Shown in pieces: positions 23,326 through 35,195 of a stretch of 64,000 nucleotides of DNA. The notes beneath the pieces were generated by a model. The model was not told where the DNA came from, ran no database searches, and worked only from the letters and a program-made list of their open reading frames with translations. Source of the DNA: Archegozetes longisetosus (lineage: Eukaryota > Arthropoda > Arachnida > Sarcoptiformes > Trhypochthoniidae). Within the stretch, counting starts at the first letter, position 1, and every line of letters begins with the position of its first letter. The translations under genes and the position numbers were made by a program. The stretch is from positions 1 through 64,000 of the forward strand of contig JAEMBT020000004.1 of NCBI GenBank assembly GCA_018873245.2, in the 5' to 3' direction.

Positions 23326-25719
23326 TTGCTCCAACTAAAATTTATTCGTAAGTCACTTAGTCCCTATGCAGCTCCTATTACTTTAGCTAATAAAAAGGAC
23401 GGTACGAAAAGGATGTGTATTGATTATTCTCGTTTGAATCAAATAACAGTTAGTTATAAACAGCCTATTCCTCACATTCAAACTTGTATTGAAACTTTTG
23501 CTAATGCTAAAGTATTCTCAAAACTTGATGTCAAATGGTGTTACTATCATTTTCCTATACATCCTGATGATACTCAAAAGACAGCTTTTGTGACTTCCGA
23601 TGAACTTTATGAATGGACTCGATTACCATTCGGTCTAAAATACGCTCCCGCCTATTGTGTTAGACAATTGCGGCGAATTCTGGAAGGTATTAATAACGTT
23701 ACTTGTTATTTTGATGACATAGCTATATACGGTTCTGACTGGGAATCGCATAATGCGACTCTTCAACTCGTTCTCGAGAGACTTAAGAAATATAATATAA
23801 AACTAAACAAGAATAAATGTAATTTTGGTGTAAAACAAATTGAGTTTTTAGGTCATATTGTAACTGATGGTAGTGTTAAACCTTAAGCAGCAATGCTTGA
23901 AGCAGTTAAAAGTTTTCCTAAACCCAATAATATCAAAGACGTTATGCGTTTTAACGGACTCGCATCTTATTTGAGAAAATATATTCCAAATTTTGCTGAA
24001 GCCATTGAGCCAATTACGCGTTTATTTAAAAAGAAAGTTGTTTTCAATTGGGGTCCAGAACAGCGTAAGAGCTTTGATATTATTAAAACTGCATTAACTA
24101 CTGAACCATGTTTAAAAATACTTGATCAAAATTGTAAGTCGAAGTTAGAACTCCATACTGATGTTATTGCTGTAGGTATTGGTGCTATGTTAATACAGGA
24201 TAAGCATCCGATTGGCTATTTTTCACGTAAATTAACTGATGTCGAGTCTAAATATACGACTACTGAACTTGAATGTTTAGCAATTAGAGACGCAATTTAT
24301 TATTTCAATGTTTATTTAGAAAACACTGCGTTTACACTTGTAACTGATCACATGTCACTTAAATGGTTATTAAATTTTAAGCAAAATAACAAACGGTTAT
24401 ACCGTTGGGCTCAGGATCTATCTCAGTATGACTTTGACATTGTCCATAGACTGGGAGAGAGAATGGCACATGTAGATGCATTGTCACGGGCTCCTGTAAA
24501 TCCTATTTGTAATTCAAAATCAATGTTTGCGTGTATGTTCATAACTTCTGGTAAATTAATTGAATATTGTATGAGTACTTCAAACAATTGTCCTATTAGT
24601 TCAGACACCATTATTAAGTGGCAAACAGACACTGATTTTCAGAATACTGGTAGAATGTTTTTTAAAGATAGAATTGTCTGTATTCGTGTTCGGAATCGTA
24701 ACAAAGTTGTTATTCCTAAGAAATATGTATTTGATGTTATCAAAGAGTTCCATGATATGTATAATCATCCCGGAAGTAACTGAACATTATTTCAAATTAA
24801 AATGTATTTTTGGTGGGCAACACTAGAGTCTGACACACGTTCGTATGTTCGCACTTGTCATCAATGCCAGCTAGTTAAGCCTACAACACATCCACCTTAT
24901 GGACCGCTTATGTCTATTCCTACTCCTAAACAACCAAATGAATTGTTCTCTATGGACACTATTGTTGTTGGTAACACTTCGCATAGAACGCAAGCTAAAT
25001 ATATACAATTAGTTATTAATCGTCATTCCCGTTGGGTTGGTGCACGCGCTACTAAAAAGAATACTACTGCTGCTGTTATTGATACTCTTGAATCAATCTT
25101 TAGATCTGTTGGTCCGCCTAAACGATTATTAACTGACAATCACCCGAACTTTACTTCACGTGATTTTGAAAAGTTTTTAAAGCGTAATAATATTGATCAT
25201 CTGTTAACTACGACTTATCATCCTATGGCAAATGGGCTTAATGAGAAAGCAAATGGAACTATTTCACAAGGTATTCGACTTGCAATGCTTGACAAACCCA
25301 CTTTTAAATGGTCTACTTGTCTGTCTGCTGTTGTTAATGACTATAACCGCACTATCCACTCGTCTACTGGCTTTACTCCCGAACAACTCATGTTTGGACT
25401 TAATCTTCCCGATAATCATACAATTGATTCCGTTCGTGTTCTAGCCGTTCAACGTAGTGACAATTTGATGGCTAAAGCTAAAGCCGTTTACGATAAGAAA
25501 CATCCTTCATTGGAATTATCCATTGGCGATTTGGTTAAGAAAGTTCCTCATAACCATCCGGGTAAAGAAAAGTTCAGCCCTTGATTTGAAGGCCCATTTA
25601 AAGTTATTGAACAAACTTCACCTGTCACATTTCGCATACAACTTGCCTCCGAAGTTGGCTCACTTCTTAAAGCCCATATCAGTCAACTCAAACCTTATTA
25701 TTTACGGGTTAACTCTTAA
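23326..25719 (+). pseudogene. gypsy pol: reverse transcriptase, RNase H, integrase
   Basis: RT runs from 23326, with MCIDYSRLN, LPFGLK and YFDD (23707-23718) as the catalytic box. RNase H follows in 23893-24500 (HTD, TTELECLAI, VTDH, HVDALSR). Integrase follows with a CHQC finger near 24855 and the DDE residues in MDT (about 24955), TDN (about 25135) and NEK (about 25245). Stops in the same frame lie at 23884-23886 (TAA), 24781-24783 (TGA) and 25582-25584 (TGA, where a Trp codon is expected). The open frame ends at 25719 before the right LTR. Read as a dead copy; domains otherwise well kept. Confidence 0.9.
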
Positions 25720-25731
25720 AGCGTCGAAGAA

Positions 25732-26018
25732 TGTTATGCTCCTATATTATGCCCCTTTTATGTCTTCAAATTAAGTTGTAATTAATGTATGGTTATACTT
25801 CTATTGTCACATGTTTTAAAGATATAAAAGGAAGAGTTTTTTTTCTTTAGATGAGTTAGTATTTCCACTATTTTCACTAGTATTACTACTATTGTCTTTA
25901 GTTTTATTATTAATGTTAATATTGTTTTTTTATTATTACTATGTAACTAACGGATATTAATAAAAGTTTTAATCGTGTTTGTGTTATCGAACAATGTGTT
26001 CATACACCAAACGTACCA
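25732..26018 (+). repeat. Right LTR
   Basis: Near-identical copy of the left LTR, preceded by a purine-rich tract (AAAGCGTCGAAGAA) that can serve as the plus-strand primer, and followed by the AGTG duplication. Confidence 0.92.
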
Positions 26019-26395
26019 AGTGATAAATGATTCTCTTGTTGATCTTTGTCTAGTCACTTCATAGAAGTATTAATCGGTAGATTTTGTGCCACAATTGTAT
26101 TGATTAAGTAATGCTCCATAATATCGTTACCATCATTGTAAATAATAATTTGAAAATATTAAACATAGGTTTGGTGCATATATGCATCGTCTTGGCTTGG
26201 GTCTGGATTTGATTCGCTATTTTGTCACATTCTTTGGTACCTAAACACTCGAATAGTATACCACCATTAGATATATTCTTTACACGTTTAACTCCAATAT
26301 TTAACTTGACTTGTTATCCATGATTAGTATACACATGTTGTTTATCATTATGAAGGGTGTCTTTGTGCTTATTATTAATATGATGAAAAGCAGGC
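26019..26395 (-). mobile_element. LINE copy 3, ORF1 upstream part
   Basis: On the minus strand it reads VKRVKNISNGGILFECLGTK and an IQTQAK stretch, as in LINE ORF1 proteins upstream of the zinc knuckles. This is the continuation of the minus-strand LINE across the gypsy insertion. Confidence 0.65.
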
Positions 26396-27224
26396 AAAAT
26401 GAGTTATAGAAAAGTCAATGTCTATCGACCGATAAGTCTTCTCTCAGCTTTCGCAAAGGTATTTGAATGATTGCCAATTAATCGAATTGTTTATTATTTA
26501 AATGAAAATAATGATTGACGGTAAACAATAAGGCTTTTCGCCACAAAAATCAATAGAAGACGCAATGCATATATTGAAAGATTTTGTGAGCAATGCATAT
26601 CAAAACCATAGCTTCACTTAATCTATTTTTATTGATATCGACGGCTCCTTCAATAATACGTGATGAGCAAATTATTAACGAATTACGAGAAAAGTATTAC
26701 CCTAAATTTTGTCTTTGACGACTAAATCATATTTTAAAAATAGAATCGCAAACTTTGGCTTCACAGCTCCGAAGTTAAACGCAACTTAACAATTGTTTGC
26801 AGAAAAGCAAGTGCACCTGGGCCCTGGTTCTGGAATACCAGCTATAATGACTTTTAAATATAGAAATGAAGAAAGTGACCAAATCATTGCTTTTGTGACG
26901 ACACAAGACTAAATTTTTTCGCCAAAACTATTGAACATTTAGAAAGACAGACGAACAAGGTTTTGGCGAAATTGGGTATTTGTGCTAAAATTAGTAAAAT
27001 ATGTTTTAATACATCAAAAACTGGTGGTTTACTGTTCACTTAATATATTAAATACAATTCACCAAAAATATTATTAAATAATTAGCAGTTGTAGATTAGC
27101 AAAATTGCAAAATATTTGGGCATTTATTTCGACTTAAAGCTGAGTTGCAAATCTCACACCAATTATATTAAAGTCAAGGCAACACAAACTACAATGAACT
27201 TATTAGGTTTTGTAAAACAACTAA

Positions 27225-27628
27225 CAAGGACACTCACGAAGTGCCGGGTTGGTTTTGGGGAAATGTATATATTTTTGAAAAGTACTCGTCAAGTTCAACG
27301 GTATATATCATTGCCGCCCGAGACGAGATCAAAGGTCAAAAATCGGGGGGCCCAACTTCGGGCAATGGTTTGAACCTAGTCATGTTGGGTATAATTCGAT
27401 TCAGTATCATGAGTAGATTTAAAATATATCAGTGTTTTTGCTTTAACTCAAGTTATCCGCGCACAAACAGTCAAACTTTGAACTTTGCCCAAGTTGGGCA
27501 CCCGATTTTTGACCTTTGACCTCGTCTCAGGCGGCAATGATATATACCGTTGAACTTGTCTCGACGAGTACTTTTCAAAAATATATACATTTGCCCAAAA
27601 CCAACCCAGCACTTCGTGAGTGTCCTTG
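27225..27628. mobile_element. Inverted-repeat MITE, 3-bp TAA duplication
   Basis: Ends CAAGGACACTCACGAAGTGC and its reverse complement. The arms stay similar for about 130 bp. TAA is present on both sides (27222-27224 and 27629-27631). A 3-bp T-A-rich duplication suggests the PIF/Harbinger group. No coding capacity. Confidence 0.88.
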
Positions 27629-27648
27629 TAAGTTTAAATAGTAGTTCG

Positions 27649-28213
27649 GGACTTGTTCATTTTCCATAATCCCATTATCCCGAAACTCATTTTCCATAAA
27701 ACTCATTTTCCCGAAACTCATTATCCCGAAAATGGTCTAAGTGAGTTCGAATAGGTATAATTCAATAACTTTCGAGTTTTTCGACTACCAATGGTCAAAA
27801 TCACGATATAATTTTTTTAATTTGTGGCTTCGTCAAAATTAAAATGTGGTCGAATAGGTCTGGCTAATAGGTTAGGTTGGGTTGGGTTGGGTTGGGTTGG
27901 GTTAGGTTAGGTCTTATAATACTTCCTTTAGCTGATAAGACCCGAAGGTCGAAACTATTATTAAAAGAGAGAAATACTCTTAGATTCCAAATAGAAACTC
28001 TAAGTTCCCTAAGGAACTCCGAATTTCTACATATAACCCTTTGGTTTCAAATAAAATCTCGAAGTTCCCTTAGGTCATTGTAAAACTCGAAAGTTATTGA
28101 AATGTATTTATTCGAACTCATTTTAACTATTTTCGGGATAATGAGTTTCGGGAAAACGAGTTTTATGGAAATGAGATTTGGGAAAATGAGATTCGGGAAA
28201 ATGAATGAGTTTC
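27649..28213. mobile_element. Foldback-like element, 9-bp target duplication
   Basis: Flanked by a perfect 9-bp duplication AGTAGTTCG (27640-27648 and 28214-28222). Each end consists of several tandem copies of a word like AACTCATTTTCCCGA, inverted between the ends, then GAGTTCGAATA and AACTTTCGAGTTTT in both arms. Tandem subrepeats in the arms are the mark of foldback elements, and 9 bp fits Mutator-like or foldback integration. A telomere-like tract lies in the centre. Confidence 0.88.
27870..27912 (+). repeat. TTAGG/TTGGG telomere-like tract
   Basis: About eight pentamers mixing GGTTA and GGTTG, inside the foldback element. Confidence 0.9.
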
Positions 28214-29229
28214 AGTAGTTCGCTTAAAATTATTTGCAAGAAAGCTATATTGCCTCTTGTTTCCTATGGATTTTCATTTTGGTGGCAAGGCATAGACAGA
28301 GGATACATGAAGAAACCACTCACAACACATCAAAGACAGGTTTCACTCAAAATATGCAGAGGCTATAAAAACAGTCTCAACAGAATTACTTAATATTTTG
28401 CAAATCTGATTCCAACAGATCTCTTTTTTAAGTGAAGAGCAACCTATTTTATTTAAAAAGGAATAAACAACTGGTTGACTGAAACTTGTTTAGAAGAAGC
28501 TAACATTGATTTTCACCAAATTTAAAAACCATTACCTAATCGAAAACTGCTTCAATTTGCTTTGAGGAAACGTATTATTGAAGTCAGCGATACGTCAAAA
28601 GAATGCACGATCTATACCGATGAGTCGAAATCAGATGCAGGAGTTGGTGCAGCATTTTGTATATTTGGAGGCGACACAATTGTGAAAAAGCGAAATACAA
28701 ATTACCAAATTATTGCAGTGATCTCAATCAGAGCTTTTTACTATCCTCAAAGCTATTACATATACTAACAAATTTGACAAAAATGATGATAAATGACGGA
28801 AAATTCAATTCTAATCTGCAAAGATTCAACATAAAAGAGGGTTCCGTATGTGAAAAATGTGGGACTGTTTTGAAGATGGCAAATATTAAATATTTGAATG
28901 ACTCCACTATGAACAATTTTGAAATGAGTTGAATTGAAAACTGAACCAAATACTCAATGGCCATGTCATCTGAAACTTATGTCGAAGGAAGAAAATTTCG
29001 TACAACTTTATAATTTCTGTAAAATCTTCTAAACAATAAGTCATATTTTAAATATTGTAAATTTATGCATTAATGATTTTCAAAATATTATGAACTATTT
29101 TTAAATTGATAAAAATCTCAATTAGAACCTCCATAATATGTCAAGTGGTAGTGGTAGGAGTCGAATAATCATGTAATAAAATAATTTTAAAAATCTAACC
29201 TAATCTAATTAGGGAATACCAAAAATCTG

Positions 29230-29680
29230 ATCTTCAAATCATTTCCATGTTGTTCGAGCACTCAGCAATATAAACACTTAAAAATAACTCATAACATCAA
29301 TGTAGGCTGTGAATTAGCAGAATAACTCTCGAAAGAAGGGGCGATTTGACATAACAGAATCTCATACGACCAGTACACGATCTCATTTCTCAGGAAAATG
29401 ATTAATGAGAAAATATGCAATTTCGAAGTGAAACATGGAATACAACAGGCAAAGTAATGACAATGAGAAATTTTTTCTGACCACTTACCATAGAATGAAA
29501 ATTAAAAAACACTTTGTTGCCAGTTTCCGTATCACACAAGTGCTCATAGATCACAACATGTTTAATGACTATTAAATGAGATTTAAGAAACGAGACAACA
29601 TTTGTGAGGTATGCACAACAGCTACCAACCACTCAGAACACAATTTACAATTGCATAAGATTTGATGAGATGCAAGTACA
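29230..29680 (+). mobile_element. LINE copy 5, C-terminal fragment
   Basis: Plus-strand reading gives YHRMKIKKHFVASFRITQVL and a finger remnant CEVCTTATNHSEH, matching the HRIKAKKYFVPNFELTQF and CX2C...H region of copy 1. 5'-truncated and mutated; it lies just downstream of the tail of copy 4, so probably a separate insertion. Confidence 0.7.
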
Positions 29681-29844
29681 ACTAACTAACCATTTGGGAA
29701 AGATTAACTGCCAACGGTCATATCCTTTATATCAATTCATATTGAAAGACTCATCTGATGGTTTCAAAACATTCTGTCTCATAACTCTTTAATAGCTCCA
29801 TGACAGTAGATTATTGTTACTATTATTACCATTTACTTAATAAG

Positions 29845-31162
29845 AGATGTCCCATAAATAGATCCCGTTTAATTAAATTTAAATAACTTTTTAACTACAA
29901 CAAAGAATTTGACTAAATTTTTAACTCAAATACGAGATTATATAAATTATTATTTTTTTGTCTAAATGGTTCTCGAACACCTTTTCTTCCAATTAATCTA
30001 ATTTTTTGCGGACATCTTTCATGAAGTTGACTCCACTCTCTTCAGCGACTTTTGAAGCAATATTCTTCCAGATTCTAATGAAAGAATTCTTACTCTTTGT
30101 AATAGTTTTCCTTTTCTTATATTGAGCTTTGCATAGCGCCCAAAATTTCTCAATGGGACGAGCCTGAGGTACTTTAGGAGCATTTTCTTTCCAACTCAGA
30201 AAATCGATTCTGGTGCTCGTTAACCATTCGGTTACTTCATCAGTGTAATGATCTCTTGACATGTCCGCCCAAAAGAGTACATCCTTTCTTTTATGATATT
30301 TATCAATGAAGGGAAGAAGCCTTTTCTTGAGACACTCTTTTAAATAAGTAGATCCATTGAGAGTGCCTTCTGTTATGTATGGGTCTGAAACCCTACCATT
30401 TTCGTCAATGGCTTGCCAGACCATCAGTTTCTTAAAATATTTGTCTTTTCCTTGAAACAAATTTTCGTCACTGACTTCAGAAAAGTCTTTGCAATGGACG
30501 AACTTTCTTCCAGGTACATCTTTGGGATCTTTGGGCACGTAAGTCTCGTCGTCCATGATTAAAACTTTACCCGGCTTTAACGAGTATCGTTTTTCAGCTA
30601 ACTTTCTGCAGTTAGTTTTAGCACATCTTTCTTGATTAGAATTGTATTTGGGGATTGTTTTTACTAAATACCATTTATTTCCCAAAATGTCTCTCTTAAT
30701 TCGGCCGACACTAGACTTCGATATGTTCACTCGATCGGCCACAATTCGAACGGACGTGTTTCGGTCTTTTACAAACTTCTTATTGACTGCTGCGATGTTA
30801 TTCGGGACACATACTGTAGGAGTTCTGCCATTAATCTTCAGGTATTCAATTGATCCACGCTTAATATACCTTCTTATTATCAATCTGATAGTATTATCGA
30901 GATATCCTTCTTTAACAAAGTGAGAAGCAGTCTGTTTTCTATCCTTATTTACACAGTTTTCGTAGTAATGGACTACACGTTTTGCGAAAGCCTCGTTTTC
31001 TTTTCGCGACATATTTTACTTGTGTGAGTTGTTTATGTTTTACTGTTGTCGTGTCAGTGTTAGAGAATGTACTAACATGCTACTAAAAGTTCAGATCATT
31101 ACCTCTATTAAATAATTAGTTATTAAACTTTTAATAAATGGGATCTATTTTTGGGACATACT
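29845..31162 (-). mobile_element. Tc1/mariner-superfamily DD37E element
   Basis: Inverted ends share ATGTCCCATAAATAGATCCC (left, about 29848-29867) and ATGTCCCAAAAATAGATCCC (right, on the minus strand, about 31137-31157), with TA-rich flanks. They enclose one uninterrupted transposase on the minus strand. Exact outer bases are uncertain by a few positions. Confidence 0.85.
29993..31012 (-). CDS. Intact DD37E mariner-type transposase
   Basis: Uninterrupted 339-residue frame starting MSRKENEAFAKRV, with an N-terminal HTH region (about residues 1-110) and a catalytic DDE domain. The catalytic acids are in LIMDDETYV, FWADMSRDH and RPIEKFW, with 37 residues between the second and third: spacing DD37E, as in the ITmD37E group described from mosquitoes. 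The length is normal for the superfamily. The gene is on the minus strand inside matched inverted ends about 1.3 kb apart. Its intact frame, unlike every other mobile gene here, suggests recent arrival. Whether the protein is active cannot be judged from sequence. Confidence 0.9.
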   Translation of the reverse strand: MSRKENEAFAKRVVHYYENCVNKDRKQTASHFVKEGYLDNTIRLIIRRYIKRGSIEYLKINGRTPTVCVPNNIAAVNKKFVKDRNTSVRIVADRVNISKSSVGRIKRDILGNKWYLVKTIPKYNSNQERCAKTNCRKLAEKRYSLKPGKVLIMDDETYVPKDPKDVPGRKFVHCKDFSEVSDENLFQGKDKYFKKLMVWQAIDENGRVSDPYITEGTLNGSTYLKECLKKRLLPFIDKYHKRKDVLFWADMSRDHYTDEVTEWLTSTRIDFLSWKENAPKVPQARPIEKFWALCKAQYKKRKTITKSKNSFIRIWKNIASKVAEESGVNFMKDVRKKLD

Positions 31163-31394
31163 TTTTATATTATTACTACGTTTAACTATCATTATAAAAT
31201 TAAATGCAAAGTTCTAGCTGTCAAAAGCAATGAAAAAATGATGCAAGCCTCCCTTAATGTTATGCGGAAAAGAGGTCAATCCAAATTTTATTTTAAGACA
31301 CTTTAAAACCAGACAATATAGATCTTAAGGCATCAATTAATTGATCAATCCAACATATATAGAAAAAAATCCTTAAAACTTTTCATATTAACTA

Positions 31395-31946
31395 CAATGT
31401 ATCCCAAAATTGACGCTTCATTCATTTTTTAGATAAATTTATAATGGAAAGGATATCAACAAAATTTTAAAGCATAATAAGCAGCAGATAATGCAGATCA
31501 ATCATTTAAATTTTCCAAGTATTTCTGTCATTGACTACCAAATGGCAAAGTCACTTTTGAAAATTACCGATAAAATTTTGTATAAATTTTGCTTCTGATC
31601 TCCTCAACTTCTCTCTTTATGATCAATTTCAGTTCATCAATGGTGTCTGGAGCAGTACTGAAGACCTTGTTCTTGAGATACTCCGAAAGAAAGTAATCAA
31701 GCGGCGCGATGTCCGTAGATTAGGTGGCCATTCGATACCATTTTCCGTGTGGCGATCGATGTCCAAGCCTATAAATTATTCTGCTTCAAACCCAGCGATA
31801 TTTTGTAAATATGTGAGTGTTTCAAATGAATTGGCGGTCATTTACACTCCGTATACTTTGAGGAATTGTGATGCGTTAAAACCATAATTTTAAATAGAAT
31901 ATTTTTAATTTTAAAAATTGATGAAGCGTCATTTTGGGACGCATTG
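31395..31946 (-). mobile_element. Short TA-flanked element with transposase C-terminal remnant
   Basis: Ends CAATGTATCCCAAAATTGACGC and the inverted CAATGCGTCCCAAAATGACGC, flanked by TA (31393-31394 and 31947-31948). The minus strand between about 31790 and 31565 reads WPPN, then DYFLSEYLKNKVFS and DTIDELKLIIKREVEEI, the C-terminal block of mariner/IS630-type transposases. Internally deleted, 552 bp. Confidence 0.82.
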
Positions 31947-31948
31947 TA

Positions 31949-32565
31949 AGAGTTTCTATTCATGTTTCAGGTATTCAGCAATAGTTCTACCTTTTATCTA
32001 TTTCTAAGCTATGCTCACAAAACTCTAACTAACTTCACCTTCAATTGTTGTTTTTACTTTATAAAACAATACTAAAATTCACGATATATCTTATAGCTGT
32101 GTTTTCCTTTCAAAAGCATGTGATTTCAGTTTTTCATAAATTCCTACGTTTGCAAGCATTCATTGATTCTAGTTATCTCACAAGGATTTCCATTGATTTA
32201 ATTATAATCCAAAATATGTTAGAACTCATAGTTACAAATGAATCCCAAAAATTAACCATTCCTATTCTAATCTAAATCCAATCAAACTAACTTAATAAAG
32301 CCTGTTACCCTTATCTAATACTTCAATATTTGGCATCCTCTCACTATATAAACAGCACTTTATAAAAGAATTACTCAATATTTTGATTAATGTTCAGGCA
32401 CCATCGTTTCAAATTTTTAACTGTTTTTTGTCAAATTAGTTGACTTAAAGAAATTCAAGTATCTTCTTGGTGCATTTTAACGTCATTTATTCAATAAAAT
32501 AGTCGATTCGACAATTTTAACATATTCAGAGTTTTTTCAGCAAAAATAAGCAACTAATTATTTTT
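31949..32565. other. Upstream region of the MFS transporter gene
   Basis: No gene recognised. Untranslated leader and promoter of the transporter should lie here; no clear TATA or initiator stands out in the AT-rich sequence. Confidence 0.35.
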
Positions 32566-35195
32566 ATGGAAAATAAAATTCAACTAAACCCCTTGGATAC
32601 CGTCGAAGAGAAAAGTGATTGCAGCAGTGACCAAAAGTTATCCAAGTTCAACAAATATGTTTATACAGCGCTATTGTGTTATGCAAACTTAACTTACGTT
32701 AGTAAACTATCGTGATTATAATGATTGATTTTTATTTAAGACAAAAATATTCGCTAATTTATTCGATTCTCTTCTAACAACGTCTATACAGACATCCCGG
32801 ATCTGATTGCAAAATCAAAAATTCCAATATCTTGTGCCGACTTTTAACTCAACCTGAAACCTCCAAATACTTGTCTCGTTTTTAGACAAATTCTATGCTA
32901 AAAAATTATTGAACGGTCGAACAAAACTATTCTAATTATCATCGATTCTCAGCATTATTTGTTTTAACAAAGCTAACTGTAAACTGTTCGATCTCGTTAA
33001 ATCGATACAGAAAACATTTAAACCCAGATATCCTGTTTCAGGTTACTAAAACATATATTAGTCTTTTGCTCGATTTTCATTGTTTCCCTCCTCATTTAAC
33101 TTGAACACATAGTTCTGACAAATCATAGTCTCAGAGATTATTCTTTATATTTTAGTTTTAGATTAAACTCTTTAAATATTTTTTTTCTCTTCTTAAATTA
33201 TAGGACAATACATCAATACACCTTAAACCAATAGATACAGAATAATTGACTATCTATTTATTAATTTTTAAACTAATTCATAATGATCTTCTTGCTAAAG
33301 GGTGCTTCGTTGACATGTATGACTCCAGCCTTGACTGATTTCAAATCACTTTTACAACAATCAACAGAAACTATATCGCATTACTTCACATTGTTTGCTG
33401 TCGGAACAATCCTCGGATCTATGTGTAACAATTCAAATTCACTATAATAGTGACAAGTATTGATTTTATTGCTTTTTCTCCTTAGTTGGCTTCCTATTCA
33501 AATACATCAATCGTCAGTTGACTTTAGTAATAATATTGATATTATTTGGATCGGCCACTGTTTATTCTCCTTTTTGTACAAACTTCATAATATTCTACTT
33601 ATGCGGTTTTATCAGTGGTCTCGGAGCAGGAACACTCGACACCGTGCAAACTGTTTGGCTGATTGAAATGTGGGATCAAAATAGTGGTTCTATTTTACAG
33701 CTGTCTGAATGCACTTATGGCATCGGAACTTTTATTGGACCACTTATTGTTCAACCATTTGTTACAGGTACGAACATATCTTAAAACTTTCAACTTTCAA
33801 ATTACATAATTAGCTAAATAATAAGCCTCAAAGTCTATCAAAAGACTCGTTCAACTCAATAATTCGCCCAATATTAAATAATCATGCTTCTTAATCATTC
33901 TCTCCTCAAAAGGTGATACAGATGCCGAGCATCATTCTGAACATCAGACAGCAACGCACAGCATCAATCCTATGACACCAAATTTTTACTATAATAATAA
34001 TAATAGTAATAGTAATATTAACGAAACAATTGATTATAGGAAAAATTTGACCACTCCCTTCTCGATAAGTGGATCTGCTCAATTGCTTGGTGCTCTATTG
34101 TTATTGATCATGTACTTCTTTCATAAATATACTCCTTTGGCCAAGACTGAAGAGGAAATTGAAAAGGAGATCGAAGAAGTCTTGCGTCCCATTGAGAAAA
34201 TTTATCACAGAAGATATTCAGTTCAGATATTAGAAGAAAGGCCCGCTTCACTTTCAGATAATCACATGAAACCTCGTTTCTCGATTCAAGTAAATAATGT
34301 TAAAAACTTTGAAAATATCAATCAAAGTGTTGTTCCCATAAAACGAAGGTAAAACTCCAAAACATTTCTATTTAATACCAACATCTATAAATTCTCTTTA
34401 AATTTGTTTAGATTTTCGTCCTTTCATCAAGATAGTCAGAAATTATATAAACCTCCTAGAAAATTGCCACGAAAAACAGTCCTGGGGATCGGTGCCGTTG
34501 CCTTCGCAACAGTTATCGCCTCAGAAATGGCTTACGTCGACTTTTCGCCTACTTATTTTCAATATGCTAAAAAATTCTCAGGTTTGAAAATTCACCAAAA
34601 AAACTCGAAACTAACAGTCGAATTCCTATCTATAAGGTTCACAATCAGCCTTACTGTTATCAGCGATGACCGCATCCTATACTCTCACGCGTGCTGTCAG
34701 TATATTCATAGCAATCAAAGTCAGACCAAAATACATGCTTTACTGTCATTATTTCATTGTATTTTGTGCGTTCTTAATATTATATCTTTCGGGCAGCAGT
34801 GATATCGCTATTTGGTTCGGAAGTATCGTGTACGGTCAGTTATTTCAAACTTTTCCATCTTAGCCTTCATTTCTTTAATCACTTAAATCATTTAATTAGG
34901 TATCGGTATCGCCACCTTCTGGTCAGCCACATTCTCTCATATCGAACATTATTTCGAGATAACAGATAGAGTCGGCACTATTTATATATCATCATTGGGT
35001 CTCATCCAAGGGGTTACACAATTCATTGAGGGACCTTTGATCGAAAAATACCCGATTGTCGTTCTCTATTATTGTACGCTTTGCACTCTCATAAGTTTAC
35101 TCTGTTTCCTTTCAATTAGATTTATCGTTTGGAGAACCAAAACCAAACCTAAATCTAATAACGACTTTAATCAAAATACAGTTACCAAAATCTAA
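32566..35195 (+). CDS. Major facilitator transporter, NaGLT1/MFSD4-like, seven exons
   Basis: Exons by splice signals and phase: 32566-32697, 33301-33424, 33486-33767, 33913-34348, 34412-34581, 34637-34834, 34900-35195. They sum to 1,638 nt, 545 residues plus stop. Introns after the first are 56-145 bp. The N-terminal half has FNKYVYTALLCYANLTY, TPALTDFKSLL, a helix around FTLFAVGTILGS, and the family signature GLGAGTLDTVQTVWLIEMWD followed by YGIGTFIGPLI. A long polar loop with an Asn/Ser run and a Lys/Glu-rich helix in exon 4 separates the halves. The C-terminal half has VIASEMAYVDFSPTYFQYAKKF and further helices, ending in a basic tail. This matches plasma-membrane sugar transporters of the sodium-dependent glucose transporter 1/MFSD4B type. 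The substrate is inferred from family only. No damage seen. Confidence 0.88.

Larger units (their letters stand above)
20259..26018 (+). mobile_element. Full-length Ty3/gypsy LTR retrotransposon, inactivated
   Basis: LTRs at 20259-20543 and 25732-26018 differ at only a few positions and T-run lengths, so the insertion is fairly recent. The order gag, protease, RT, RNase H, integrase is Ty3/gypsy. A tRNA primer-type site TGGCGCAGTC starts at 20545, just after the left LTR. No envelope gene is seen. The element lies inside ORF1 of the minus-strand LINE. Several stops and shifts disable it. Confidence 0.95.
26400..29195 (+). mobile_element. LINE copy 4 (plus strand), carrying two nested elements
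   Basis: Same family as copies 1 and 2. YRPISLLSAFAKVFE lies near 26430 and a CDDT remnant of the FADDT box near 26893. The RT C-terminal segment is split by two insertions (27225-27628 and 27649-28213) and resumes with LKIICKKAILPLVSYGF. RNase H has IYTDESKSDAG near 28610 with the catalytic Asp kept, and CEKCGT near 28850 is a finger remnant. The tail near 29180-29195 runs AAAAATCTAACCTAATC, again A tract plus degenerate CCTAA. Riddled with stops. Confidence 0.83.
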
